From: CAYRVX01 sp964427875 | Lineage (GTDB): Bacteria; Planctomycetota; Phycisphaerae; SM23-33 | Assembly: GCA_964427875.1 (NCBI GenBank) | Contig: CAYRVX010000001.1 | Span: 1 to 64,000, forward strand | Reading direction: 5' to 3' | DNA: 64,000 bases | Shown: one piece after another, positions 18,323-26,642 of the stretch | How positions within the stretch are numbered: the stretch's first letter is position 1 | Layout: the number at the start of each line of letters is the position of its first letter | Notes under the pieces: generated by a model | The model's input: the letters and a program-made list of their open reading frames with translations, nothing else | Told to the model about the DNA's origin: nothing | Databases searched by the model: none | Made by a program: the position numbers and the translations under genes

Positions 18323-19285
18323 ATGGAAGATCATCGACACGGACGATGGCATCTCGTCCGCCGATGGGCGGTGACGGCGGCGATCATTCTGCCGGCCGCC
18401 CCGACGGGCGCGGCGGGATCGGCGCGGCGAACGGGGTCCCCGGGCGTCGAGTCTCCGCCGGGGGAGCTGCGGCCCGGCAAGCTTCTCGAGGCCCGGCTGG
18501 TTGCCGACATCGAGGCCGTTCAGCCCGGCAAGACCTTCGCCGCGGGGGTGCTGCTGACGATCGAGCCGGGCTGGCACGTCTACTGGAAGAACCCCGGCGA
18601 CGCCGGGCTTGCGACCACCGTGACGTTCCGCCTGCCGAAGGGCTTTCGCGCCGGGCCGCTGCACTGGCCGGCGCCCGTGACGTTCCGTCAGGCCGGCGAC
18701 ATCGTGGGATACGGCTACGAGAAGGCCGTCCTGCTGTGGGCCGACATCACGCCGCCCAGGACGCTTCGGCCCGGCGGGTCCTTCGAGATCGCCGCCGAGG
18801 TGGGGTATCTCGCGTGCAGGCAGCAGTGCGTGCCCGGCGCGGCGGCCGTGCAGCGGCGGCTGCGTGTGGGAAGAAAAGCCCGGCCGGCGGACGCGGAGCT
18901 CTTCGCGCGGTGGCGCGGGCGCCTGCCCGCTGCCCCGGACGACTGCGACGAGCTGGCATCGGTTCGCGTGAGCGGGCGGGTCCCGCCGGGGAAGACCGCC
19001 GGGCGGTTCGCGGTGCGGCTCAAATGGCGGCGGGCGCCGCGCGCGGTGGAGTACTGCCCGGCGGCGGGACCGGACCTGATGGTCGAGGACGTGTCCGTTC
19101 GCACCGGCCGCACCGAGACGCGCGTGACGTTCACGGCCAGGCTGCTTGCGGGCGCCCGTTCGGCGCCGAGATCGCTGGAGACGGTGGCGGTCTACATCGA
19201 TGCCAAGGGCGACCGGCGAGGCGTCGCCATACGTGTGCCCCTCAGAGAATCCGGCCACGATCCCTCGTCCAGGCCGGCGAAGTGA
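18323..19285 (+). CDS. DsbD N-terminal-domain-like secreted protein
   Basis: A 320-aa protein with a hydrophobic signal segment (about 14-30). Residues about 50-180 resemble the immunoglobulin-like DsbD/ScsB N-terminal domain: IEPGWHVYWKNPGDAGLATT, then VGYLACRQQCVPGAA, where two Cys separated by three residues match the redox pair of that domain. It lacks the membrane and thioredoxin parts of DsbD. The following gene encodes a thioredoxin-fold protein, so a thiol-redox partnership in the periplasm is a reasonable inference. The start is set at ATG 18323, which places the signal peptide correctly; no strong SD. Confidence 0.72.
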   Translation: MEDHRHGRWHLVRRWAVTAAIILPAAPTGAAGSARRTGSPGVESPPGELRPGKLLEARLVADIEAVQPGKTFAAGVLLTIEPGWHVYWKNPGDAGLATTVTFRLPKGFRAGPLHWPAPVTFRQAGDIVGYGYEKAVLLWADITPPRTLRPGGSFEIAAEVGYLACRQQCVPGAAAVQRRLRVGRKARPADAELFARWRGRLPAAPDDCDELASVRVSGRVPPGKTAGRFAVRLKWRRAPRAVEYCPAAGPDLMVEDVSVRTGRTETRVTFTARLLAGARSAPRSLETVAVYIDAKGDRRGVAIRVPLRESGHDPSSRPAK

Positions 19286-19338
19286 TCGTGCCGTGCCCCT
19301 TGACCGGGAACGTGGAACAACGAGCAGAGGAGAAGATC

Positions 19339-20511
19339 ATGGCGAGAAGAACACTGGTTGTGCTGACGACGGTGCTGGCGGTGGGCGTGCTGGCCGTTGG
19401 GCCGCTTTGGGCCAAGGAAGCCAAGCCGGCCGCCGCGAAGGTCGCCGAGGCCAGGCCCGCCGAGGCCAAGCCCAAGGTGGTCAAGGTCGGCTTGCCCGCT
19501 CCAGGCTTCGCGCTGGAGGACCAGAACGGCAAGACGGTGAAGCTCTCCGACTTCGCCGGCAAGGTCGTCGTCCTGGAGTGGATCAACCCCGACTGCCCCT
19601 ACTCGAGGCGCCACTACGCCACGCCGACGATGAAGAACCTGGCCACCAAGTATGCCCCGAAGGGCGTGGTCTGGCTGGCCGTCAACACCACGCACTACTT
19701 GACGAACGAGAAGAACCGGGACTGGGTGAAGAAGCACAAGCTGCCGTACCCGATCCTCAACGACCAGCCGGGCGACGTGGGGCGAATGTACGGCGCCAAG
19801 ACCTCCCCGGACATGCGGATCATCGACGCCAAGGGAAAGCTCGTCTACAGCGGGGCGATCGACGACGACCCGCGCGGCAAGGCCGCCTCGCCCACCAACT
19901 ACGTCGCCAAGGCGCTGGACGAGGTCCTGGCCGGCGAGAAGGTCTCCACGTCCCTGACGAAGCCGTACGGCTGCTCGGTGAAGTACGCCAAGCCCGTCCC
20001 CAAGGCGCCGACCTTCACGCTCGAGGACCACACGGGCAAGAAGGTCAGCCTGGCCGACTTCGCCGGGAAGATCGTCGTCCTGGAGTGGATCAACCCCGAC
20101 TGCCCCGTCTCGAGAGGCTTCTACACCAACGGCACGATGAAAGCCCTGGCGACGAAGTACGCCCCCAAGGGCGTGGTCTGGCTGGCCATCAACACCACCC
20201 ACTACTGGACGAGCGAGAAGAACAAGGAGTGGGTGGAGAAGAACGGCCTGCCGTACCCGATCCTCAACGACCAGCCGGGCGAGATCGGCCGGGCCTACGG
20301 CGCTAAGACCACGCCGGACATGCGGGTCATCGACGCCAAAGGCAAGCTGGCCTACAGCGGCGCCATCGACAACAAGGCTCGAAAGAAGGACGACCTCGTC
20401 AATTACGTCGCCAAGGCCCTGGACGAGCTGCTGGCCGGCGAGAAGGTCTCCACGCCCATGAAGAAACCGTACGGCTGCTCGGTGAAGTACGCGCCCAAAC
20501 GCAAGAGGTGA
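19339..20511 (+). CDS. Secreted tandem-duplicated redoxin
   Basis: A 390-aa protein with a signal peptide (about 1-24), an Ala/Lys/Pro-rich linker, and two thioredoxin-fold redoxin domains (AhpC/TSA-like) at about 50-215 and 218-385. Each carries VVLEWINPDCP with a single active-site Cys (Cys86 and Cys255, 169 residues apart) and ends in KPYGCSVKY (Cys212, Cys380). The two copies are roughly three quarters identical by eye, pointing to recent duplication. The second residue pair is Cys-Pro-Tyr/Val-Ser, so no CxxC is present. Role: periplasmic peroxide or thiol chemistry. SD AGAGGAG. Confidence 0.85.
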   Translation: MARRTLVVLTTVLAVGVLAVGPLWAKEAKPAAAKVAEARPAEAKPKVVKVGLPAPGFALEDQNGKTVKLSDFAGKVVVLEWINPDCPYSRRHYATPTMKNLATKYAPKGVVWLAVNTTHYLTNEKNRDWVKKHKLPYPILNDQPGDVGRMYGAKTSPDMRIIDAKGKLVYSGAIDDDPRGKAASPTNYVAKALDEVLAGEKVSTSLTKPYGCSVKYAKPVPKAPTFTLEDHTGKKVSLADFAGKIVVLEWINPDCPVSRGFYTNGTMKALATKYAPKGVVWLAINTTHYWTSEKNKEWVEKNGLPYPILNDQPGEIGRAYGAKTTPDMRVIDAKGKLAYSGAIDNKARKKDDLVNYVAKALDELLAGEKVSTPMKKPYGCSVKYAPKRKR

Positions 20512-20523
20512 CGCCGGCCGCGA

Positions 20524-20619
20524 TCAGCGCTCGGTCAACTCCTGTGTGCCGAAGCGGCAGAAGCGGATGTCCTCCTTGTTGACCGAGTAGATCACGAACG
20601 CCTCGTCGCCCTCGACGTG
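20524..20619 (-). pseudogene. Remnant: C-terminus of a sialidase/BNR-like gene
   Basis: The minus strand encodes an open C-terminal fragment containing VEGDEAFVIYSVNKEDIRFC and ending FGTQELTER before a stop. The YSVNKEDI segment resembles the last strand of planctomycete sialidase-like (BNR) propellers. The coding character stops abruptly at 20619/20620, where the four-hairpin repeat begins, and no 5' part exists before the GH20 gene. I read this as the tail of a gene lost by deletion or by repeat insertion; an exact boundary cannot be proved from one genome. Confidence 0.5.
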
Positions 20620-20723
20620 GCACGGGCATCTTGCCCGTGCGTCCCACGACCGTCTCGGTCGTGAGATCGACCGGAAGCGCAGGGCCGGGACGGCCCTGCG
20701 ACGCACCGGCGGGACGCCGGTGC
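20620..20723. repeat. Four-hairpin element with fixed loops
   Basis: Four perfect hairpins lie in 104 bp. 20620-20640: 9-bp stem GCACGGGCA with loop TCT. 20645-20663: 8-bp stem CACGACCG with loop TCT. 20678-20700: 9-bp stem CGCAGGGCC with loop GGGAC. 20703-20723: 8-bp stem GCACCGGC with loop GGGAC. The stems differ but remain fully paired, while the loops are conserved in pairs. This is not a classical terminator, as there is no T-tract. Confidence 0.8.
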
Positions 20724-20770
20724 CACGAAATCTTGTCACACACGCTTCGCCACGCAAAGACAGGCTTCTC

Positions 20771-22819
20771 ATGAACAGCCGACCGCACGTGATCCTTGCC
20801 GTAGTGCTTGGCCTGGTGCCGTCCCACCGCGTAGCGGCACGGGACGCCTCCAAGCTGCGGCTGGTCCCGTTTCCCAGGAAGGTCCAACTCGCCGGAGGCA
20901 CGTTCGACCTCAAGGGACGCCTGGTCCTGGAAGCGCCCGCGGAGATGGCGGAGCTTCTCGGTCGGGATCTCGCCGCGGAGCTCAGGCGGGCCGGGCTGTC
21001 CGCGCCGGAGGTGCGCACCACCGGGAAAGGGTCACGGTACTGGCGACTGTCGGCAAAGGCCGGCAAGCACCCGTCGTTGGAGCCGCCCCGCGGCGCGACG
21101 GAGGAATCGTACGCGCTGGACGTCCGGCCGGTTGAGGCCGTCTGTGCCTCGCCGGGGGCGGCGGGGCTCTTCTACGGCCTCCAGACGCTCTGCCAGCTCG
21201 TGCGGGCCAACCGGGTGGGCAGCGCCGTGCCGTGTGTGACGATCCGCGACTGGCCCGCCCTGCGGTGGCGGTGCTTCCAGGACGACCTGACCCGCGGGCC
21301 GAGCTCCCGCATCCAGACGCTGCGGCGCGAGGTCACCATCGGCTCGGCGATGAAGATGAACCTCTTCACCTACTACATGGAGTATCAGTACGCGTTCCGG
21401 AAACACCCCGCGATCGGCCCGAAGGACGGCTCGCTCACACCCGGGGATCTGAAGGCGATCGTCGCGTTCGCCAAGGGCAGGCACGTGGACATCCTCGGGA
21501 ACCAGCAGTCGTTCGGCCACTTCGAGGACATCCTCCGGCATAAGCGGTACGCCCACCTTCGCGAAACGCCGGGGATCCTCTGCCCCGTGAAGGAGGAGAG
21601 CTATCAACTCCTGGACGATCTGTACGGAGAGGTGGCCCCCCTGCTGCCGTTTCCGTTCTTCAACGTCTGCTGCGACGAGACACACGGCCTGGGCAAGGGG
21701 CCGTCGAAGGAGCTCGCCGGGAAGATCGGCGTCGGCGGGGTCTATGTCCGCCACATCCGCCGCGTCCACGACCTGCTCAAGGACAAGCATGGCAAGCGCA
21801 TGATGATGTGGGGAGACATCATCCTGCGCCATCCGGATCACCTGAAGCTGGTCCCCAAGGATACGATCATGCTCACGTGGGGCTATAACGCCGGCAGGAG
21901 CTTCGAAGGGCAGATCATCCCCTTTGCCAAGAGCGGCTACGAGTTCTTCGTCTGCCCGGGCGTGAGCAACTGGAGCCGGATCCTGCCCGACTTCGGCGTC
22001 GCGACGGTCAACGTCCGCAACTTCGTCCGCGACGGCGTCAAGCACGGCGCGCTGGGAATGCTGAACACCGCCTGGGAGGACGACGGCGAGGCGCTCAACG
22101 GGCCGAAGTGGCACGGCTACGCCTGGGGCGCCGAATGTGCCTGGACCGGCTCGACAACCACGCCGGAAGACTTCAACCGCCGCATCGGGGCCGTGCTCTT
22201 CGGCGAGAAGGGCGACCACTTCGGCCGGGCCGTCGAGCTGCTCGCGCAGACCCATCGACTCGCCGGCATGCGAGGCATGAACAACCGCCGGTTCTGGCAG
22301 GACGACTTCAAGCCGTCGTCGTCGGCCTCCGCCGTCCGGCGGGGGGCCGAACGGCTGCTCGGGATCGTGCGGCCGGCGATCGAGCACCTGGAGGCCTGCC
22401 GGAAGGACGCCGTCGTCAACGCCGAGCTGCTGGATTACTTCCTCTTCGGGGCCCGGCGGATGGAGCGGATCGGCCGGCGGATGCTCGACGGCCTGGCGGT
22501 CGCGGAGGCCTACGCGCGGGCCTGCGACGCTTCGCCCGAGGACGCCGAGAAGCTGTTGGCCGGGGCCGAAACGCTCGTCAGGAAGAACCGCGACGCCCAC
22601 GAGGCGCTGGGCAAGGAGTTTCGGCGTCTCTGGCTGAAAGAGAGCAAGCCCTACGCGCTGGACTGGACCATGAGGCGTTATCAGGCCGCCGTCAAACGCT
22701 ACGACGACCTGGCCGCCCGGCTCGCCGCGGCGCGCGAGAACGTCAAGGCCGGCAAGCCCGTCCCGCCGCCGGAGAAGCTCGGCCTGTCAAAGGTCCAGAA
22801 GAGAGACTCACCCGGCTGA
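20771..22819 (+). CDS. Glycoside hydrolase family 20-like (beta-hexosaminidase)
   Basis: A 682-aa secreted enzyme. A signal peptide (about 1-20) precedes a GH20b-like N-terminal alpha/beta domain (LRLVPFPRKVQLAGG...EESYALDV). The catalytic TIM barrel follows, with the start IRDWPALRWRCFQDD, the NQQSFGHFEDIL segment and the catalytic Asp-Glu pair in NVCCDETHGLG (Asp302-Glu303). It probably removes terminal GlcNAc or GalNAc from glycans. The C-terminal third is helical. It is convergent with a sulfatase gene 17 bp away, which suggests attack on sulfated amino-sugar glycans. No SD is evident at ATG 20771. Confidence 0.82.
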   Translation: MNSRPHVILAVVLGLVPSHRVAARDASKLRLVPFPRKVQLAGGTFDLKGRLVLEAPAEMAELLGRDLAAELRRAGLSAPEVRTTGKGSRYWRLSAKAGKHPSLEPPRGATEESYALDVRPVEAVCASPGAAGLFYGLQTLCQLVRANRVGSAVPCVTIRDWPALRWRCFQDDLTRGPSSRIQTLRREVTIGSAMKMNLFTYYMEYQYAFRKHPAIGPKDGSLTPGDLKAIVAFAKGRHVDILGNQQSFGHFEDILRHKRYAHLRETPGILCPVKEESYQLLDDLYGEVAPLLPFPFFNVCCDETHGLGKGPSKELAGKIGVGGVYVRHIRRVHDLLKDKHGKRMMMWGDIILRHPDHLKLVPKDTIMLTWGYNAGRSFEGQIIPFAKSGYEFFVCPGVSNWSRILPDFGVATVNVRNFVRDGVKHGALGMLNTAWEDDGEALNGPKWHGYAWGAECAWTGSTTTPEDFNRRIGAVLFGEKGDHFGRAVELLAQTHRLAGMRGMNNRRFWQDDFKPSSSASAVRRGAERLLGIVRPAIEHLEACRKDAVVNAELLDYFLFGARRMERIGRRMLDGLAVAEAYARACDASPEDAEKLLAGAETLVRKNRDAHEALGKEFRRLWLKESKPYALDWTMRRYQAAVKRYDDLAARLAAARENVKAGKPVPPPEKLGLSKVQKRDSPG

Positions 22820-22836
22820 GAGCCAGCCGCGTGCGT

Positions 22837-24228
22837 TCAGTTCCCGGGCCTCTGCCAAGGCACGGCCTCGTGGCGGCGGACATAGTCGGCCAGCGCCTTG
22901 GCGAGCTTCTCGTAGAGCGCGGGTTTCTTCTCGCCGGCGGCGAGGTCGCGCTGCTCTTTGGGATCGTTCCGGAGGTCGTACAGCTCCGGTTTATCTCCGG
23001 GCAGGTTTCGCAGGAGCTTCCAGCCGGCGGCGATGACGGCGTCGCTCGTCCGGCCCTTGTGGCGGCCGCCCTCGCGGCGGGTGAAGAACAGCATGCGGTC
23101 CTCCGGCGGCTGCCTCTTGCCCAGCAGCGCCGGCAGGATGCTCCGTCCTTCGATGGCATCGGGGCACTTCGCACCGGCGGCCTCGAGCAGCGTGGGGAAC
23201 AGGTCCATGGTCAGCGCGACGCGGCCGGTGCGCGAGCCGGGCCTGATCCGCCCCGGCCAGACGGCGCACGTCGGCACGCGCAGGCCGCCCTCGTACATCG
23301 TGCCCTTGCCCGCCCGCAGCGGGCCGTTGTCTGCGCCCACGCCGGTCTGCCCGCCGTTGTCGCTGCTGAAGACCACCAGCGTGTTGTCGGCCAGGTTCGT
23401 TTCCTTCAGCGTTTTCATCACCTGCCCGATGCCGTGATCCATGTGCTCGATCAGCGCCACGAGCCCGGCGCGTCCTGGCGGCATGTCGCCCCGGCGCTTC
23501 CGGACCTTCTCCAGCCAGTCCTTCGGCGGCTGGATCGGCGTATGCGGGGCGTTGTAGGCCAGGTACAGGAAGAACGGCTTGCCGGCGCCCTTCCGCCCGC
23601 GGAGGTACTCGCCCGCCCACCGGCTGAACAGGTCGGTGGCGTGCCCCTCCGGGTCGATGGTCTTCTCGTTGCGGCGCATGTAGTTGATGCCGTGTCGGCG
23701 GTGCTTGTAGTAGTCGTCCATCATGTCGCCGAGGAAGCCGTGGAAGTGGTCGAAGCCGCGGTCGTTCGGCCGATTGGGCGCGGCCAGCCCCAAATGCCAC
23801 TTGCCGACGATGGCGGTCTCGTAGCCGGCGGCCTTGAGGAGCTGCGGCAGGAGCACGGCGTCTTTGGCGAGGTGGCCCCAGTTGTTCCGCTTGTGCGTGC
23901 GGATGACCCCCGGCACGCCGACCAGGGCGGGGTAGCGCCCGGTGAGCAGGGCGGCGCGCGTCGGAGAGCAGACGGGGCAGTTGGCGTAGAAGTTCTCGAA
24001 GCGCATGCCCCCCGCGACGAGGGCGTCGACGTTCGGCGTCCGCATGTCCTTCGCGCCGTAGCTGGACAGGTCGCCGTAGCCCAGGTCGTCCACGAGGATC
24101 ATGAGGATATTCGGCTTCGGGCCGCTCGCCTGCTCGGCAAGCAGGCGCGAGGCAGGCAGCGTCGCCGCCGTGGCCGCACCGGCCAGGCCGTGAAGGAACT
24201 CGCGTCGGGTTGTCGTACGTCTCGTCAT
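22837..24228 (-). CDS. Type I sulfatase, Tat-exported
   Basis: A 463-aa arylsulfatase-family enzyme. A twin-arginine signal TRREFLHGLAG begins the protein, and SD AAGGAG precedes the ATG. Metal-site motif ILVDDLGYGDLS is near residue 35. The sulfatase signature CSPTRAALLTGR contains Cys87 (CxPxR), which must be converted to formylglycine. GKWHLG and VFSSDNGG complete the active site. It hydrolyses sulfate esters, probably from polysaccharide, in the periplasm. The maturase gene is not in the window. Upstream in-frame codons to 24411 overlap trkA and are not coding. Confidence 0.93.
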   Translation of the reverse strand: MTRRTTTRREFLHGLAGAATAATLPASRLLAEQASGPKPNILMILVDDLGYGDLSSYGAKDMRTPNVDALVAGGMRFENFYANCPVCSPTRAALLTGRYPALVGVPGVIRTHKRNNWGHLAKDAVLLPQLLKAAGYETAIVGKWHLGLAAPNRPNDRGFDHFHGFLGDMMDDYYKHRRHGINYMRRNEKTIDPEGHATDLFSRWAGEYLRGRKGAGKPFFLYLAYNAPHTPIQPPKDWLEKVRKRRGDMPPGRAGLVALIEHMDHGIGQVMKTLKETNLADNTLVVFSSDNGGQTGVGADNGPLRAGKGTMYEGGLRVPTCAVWPGRIRPGSRTGRVALTMDLFPTLLEAAGAKCPDAIEGRSILPALLGKRQPPEDRMLFFTRREGGRHKGRTSDAVIAAGWKLLRNLPGDKPELYDLRNDPKEQRDLAAGEKKPALYEKLAKALADYVRRHEAVPWQRPGN

Positions 24229-24262
24229 GGCCGACTCCTTGTTCGCGCGAGGGCGCGCCGCC

Positions 24263-24940
24263 TCATCGCGTTCTGTGCAGGAATTTCGATGCCTTGCGCA
24301 GGTTGGGGTACTCGGCGACCAGGAAGACGCGGTCGCCGCCGCGAAGCTCCGCCGAGCCGCGCGGGATGATGAACTCCTGCGTCTCGGGGCGGTAAATCCC
24401 CGTGATGACACACTCGTCGGGGAAGTCCGCCTCGGCGGCCACCTCGCTGACGTCCCTGCCGGAGACGGCCGCCGCCTCGGGGATCGTGTCGGCGACGATC
24501 GCCACCTTGCCGGCGCCGAAGGTGGCCAGCCGGCGCAGGTGTGGCTCCTCGATGTCCAGCATCAACTGGTTGACGAAGACGTCGCCGACGTGGACGGTCG
24601 TGGTGACGCCGGCCTCCCTGTAAGCGGCCTCGTAGCGCGGGTTCCGCATGCGGGCGATGACGCGGGGCACGCCGTAGCTCTTGGCCAGCAGGCCGAAGGC
24701 GAGATTGTCCGCGTCGGCCCGCGTCGTGCCGACGGCGACGTCCGCCTTGGCCATCCCCGCCTGTTCGAGAATGTCGATGTTCGTCGCGTTGCCGTGCAGC
24801 GCCAGCGCCCCGAGGTGCGAGGCGATCCACTCGCAGACGTCCCGGTCCTGGTCGATGACGACCACGTCGTGGCGCGACTCGATCAGCCGCTCCGCCAGGC
24901 ACCTCCCGACCAGGCCCGCTCCCGCGATCACGATGTACAT
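24263..24940 (-). CDS. trkA: Trk/Ktr potassium-channel regulatory subunit
   Basis: A 225-aa cytoplasmic gating protein for K+ uptake. RCK/TrkA-N Rossmann domain: MYIVIAGAGLVGRCLAERL with GxGxxG, then VVVIDQD for nucleotide ribose binding (about 1-125). TrkA-C domain at about 140-225, ending GGDRVFLVAEY. It starts 8 nt after the trkH stop codon (24949), so the two form one operon. It is a single-RCK (KtrA-like) size rather than the double-RCK E. coli TrkA. Confidence 0.93.
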   Translation of the reverse strand: MYIVIAGAGLVGRCLAERLIESRHDVVVIDQDRDVCEWIASHLGALALHGNATNIDILEQAGMAKADVAVGTTRADADNLAFGLLAKSYGVPRVIARMRNPRYEAAYREAGVTTTVHVGDVFVNQLMLDIEEPHLRRLATFGAGKVAIVADTIPEAAAVSGRDVSEVAAEADFPDECVITGIYRPETQEFIIPRGSAELRGGDRVFLVAEYPNLRKASKFLHRTR

Positions 24941-24948
24941 GCTCCCGG

Positions 24949-26448
24949 CTACCTCCACGTTCGAGGATTCAGCAGCAGCAGGATGGGAAGGATCTCGAGC
25001 CTTCCGGCCAGCATGCCCAGAATATAGACGATCTTGATGATGGGGTGAAGGGCGGCCATCTCGCCCGTGGGGATGTAGCACGGCCCGATGTTGCCCAGCG
25101 CCGAGAACATCCCGCTGGCGGCGGGCAGGGCATCGTGGTTGCTCAGCAGGGCCGTCACCGCGCCGCCGAAGGCAAGCAGGGCCACCCACGCGAAGAAGAG
25201 CGCCGAGATCCGACGCAGCTCCTCAGGGTCCACCGCCTCGCCGTCCACCACCACCTTGTGCAGGACCGACGGGCCGTAGATCAGGCGCTTGACCTGCCGG
25301 GCGACCATCTTGGCCAGCACGCCGATCCGGAGCACCTTGATCCCTCCCCCCGTCGAGCCGACGCACCCGCCGATGACCATCAGCACCAGGAAGACCTGCT
25401 TCGACAGGGCGCCGAAGAAATCCGCCTTGGCGATGCTCTTGGTGGCGAACCCGGTCGTGGTCACCAGCGAGACGACCTGAAACAGGCTCGCGCGAAACGT
25501 CTCGTGGAACTCGCCGATCCCGCCGCCGAGGCCGAACCTCACGAAGCGGTCCGACATCACCAGCACCGTCGCGCCGAGCACGACGGCCCACCACAGGCGG
25601 ATCTCCAGGCTGTCCCACAAGGCCCGCACGGAGCCGCGCAGGAGGCGATGATGAACGAAGAAGTTGATGCCGCCCAGCAGCATGCCCACGATGAGCGTGT
25701 ACTCGATGAGCGCGGCGCGGGGGTGGCCCACCTGGCGGAAGTGCTCGATACTCGCGTCGTGCGGCGTGTACCCGCCGGTGGACAGGGCCGTCATGGCGTG
25801 TGCGACGGCGTCGAAGCTACTGAGCCCCTCCAGCAGCAGCGCGACGGCAAGCAGCGCCGTGAACAGGGCGTAGATCGACCAGAGAATTCTCAACGACCTC
25901 AGAAGGCTCGGCGTGGGCCGGCGGGAGAGGACCTTGTGGCTCTCGGCCCCGAAGAGGCGGTGGGCGCTGCCGGCGGTATACAGGACCGCCAGGAAGAACG
26001 TCAGGATGCCCAGCCCGCCGAGCCATTGAATGAACGACCGCCAGAAGAGGACGGCCAGCGGCATGTCGTCCAGCCCCTTGAGCATCGTGATGCCGGTGGT
26101 GGTGAAGCCGCTGACCGTCTCGAAATAGGCGTCGAGATAGCTGATCGGCAGAGACGCCCACAGGGGCACCGCGCCGATGGCGGAGATCACGATCCACGCC
26201 AGGGCGCAGAGGATCATCGCCCTTCGATTGTCCAGCGGGGGCAGCTTGCGGCCCCTCTTCAGGCCGATCCCGAGGAAGGCCGAGCAGACGGCCGGCAGGG
26301 CAAACGCCCAAATAGGGGCCTTCTGGCGCCCGGCGTCCGCCGGCACCGCTCGCAGGAGAAGCGGAACGAGCAGAAGCACGCCGAACACGGAGATCAGCAG
26401 CCCGAGGTGCTCAAAGACGGGTCGGAAGTATCGCCATCGGTTCCGCAT
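24949..26448 (-). CDS. trkH: TrkH-family potassium uptake membrane subunit
   Basis: A 499-aa K+ transporter subunit with about ten hydrophobic segments. Selectivity-filter-like repeats are recognisable: ETVSGFTTTGITML (about 111-124), MTALSTGGYTP, VSLVTTTGFATKS and GCVGSTGGGIKV. Each holds the filter glycine. It is the first gene of the trkH-trkA pair. It is divergent from the downstream-lying sialidase-like gene at 26643. Confidence 0.94.
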   Translation of the reverse strand: MRNRWRYFRPVFEHLGLLISVFGVLLLVPLLLRAVPADAGRQKAPIWAFALPAVCSAFLGIGLKRGRKLPPLDNRRAMILCALAWIVISAIGAVPLWASLPISYLDAYFETVSGFTTTGITMLKGLDDMPLAVLFWRSFIQWLGGLGILTFFLAVLYTAGSAHRLFGAESHKVLSRRPTPSLLRSLRILWSIYALFTALLAVALLLEGLSSFDAVAHAMTALSTGGYTPHDASIEHFRQVGHPRAALIEYTLIVGMLLGGINFFVHHRLLRGSVRALWDSLEIRLWWAVVLGATVLVMSDRFVRFGLGGGIGEFHETFRASLFQVVSLVTTTGFATKSIAKADFFGALSKQVFLVLMVIGGCVGSTGGGIKVLRIGVLAKMVARQVKRLIYGPSVLHKVVVDGEAVDPEELRRISALFFAWVALLAFGGAVTALLSNHDALPAASGMFSALGNIGPCYIPTGEMAALHPIIKIVYILGMLAGRLEILPILLLLNPRTWR

Positions 26449-26605
26449 GGCACGTTCTGCGTCGCCGTTGCGCCAACAGAGCTCACAGACGGTCGCTTCG
26501 GATAACGCCTCCTTGGGGCCGGGCGCGCCCGCAGGTCAACGCGTCGGGCTAACAATGGTCGAGAGCGGGCGGCAGTTCAAGGGAATCTTCCGGGCCGCCG
26601 GGACG

Positions 26606-26634
26606 TTGCCGTCAGTCCCGTGCGGACGTACGAT
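26606..26634 (+). promoter_or_regulatory. Promoter of the sialidase-like gene
   Basis: TTGCCG (26606-26611), a 17-bp spacer, then TACGAT (26629-26634). The ATG begins 8 nt after the -10 box, without an SD, so the message is predicted to be leaderless. Confidence 0.5.
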
Positions 26635-26642
26635 AGGGTACC

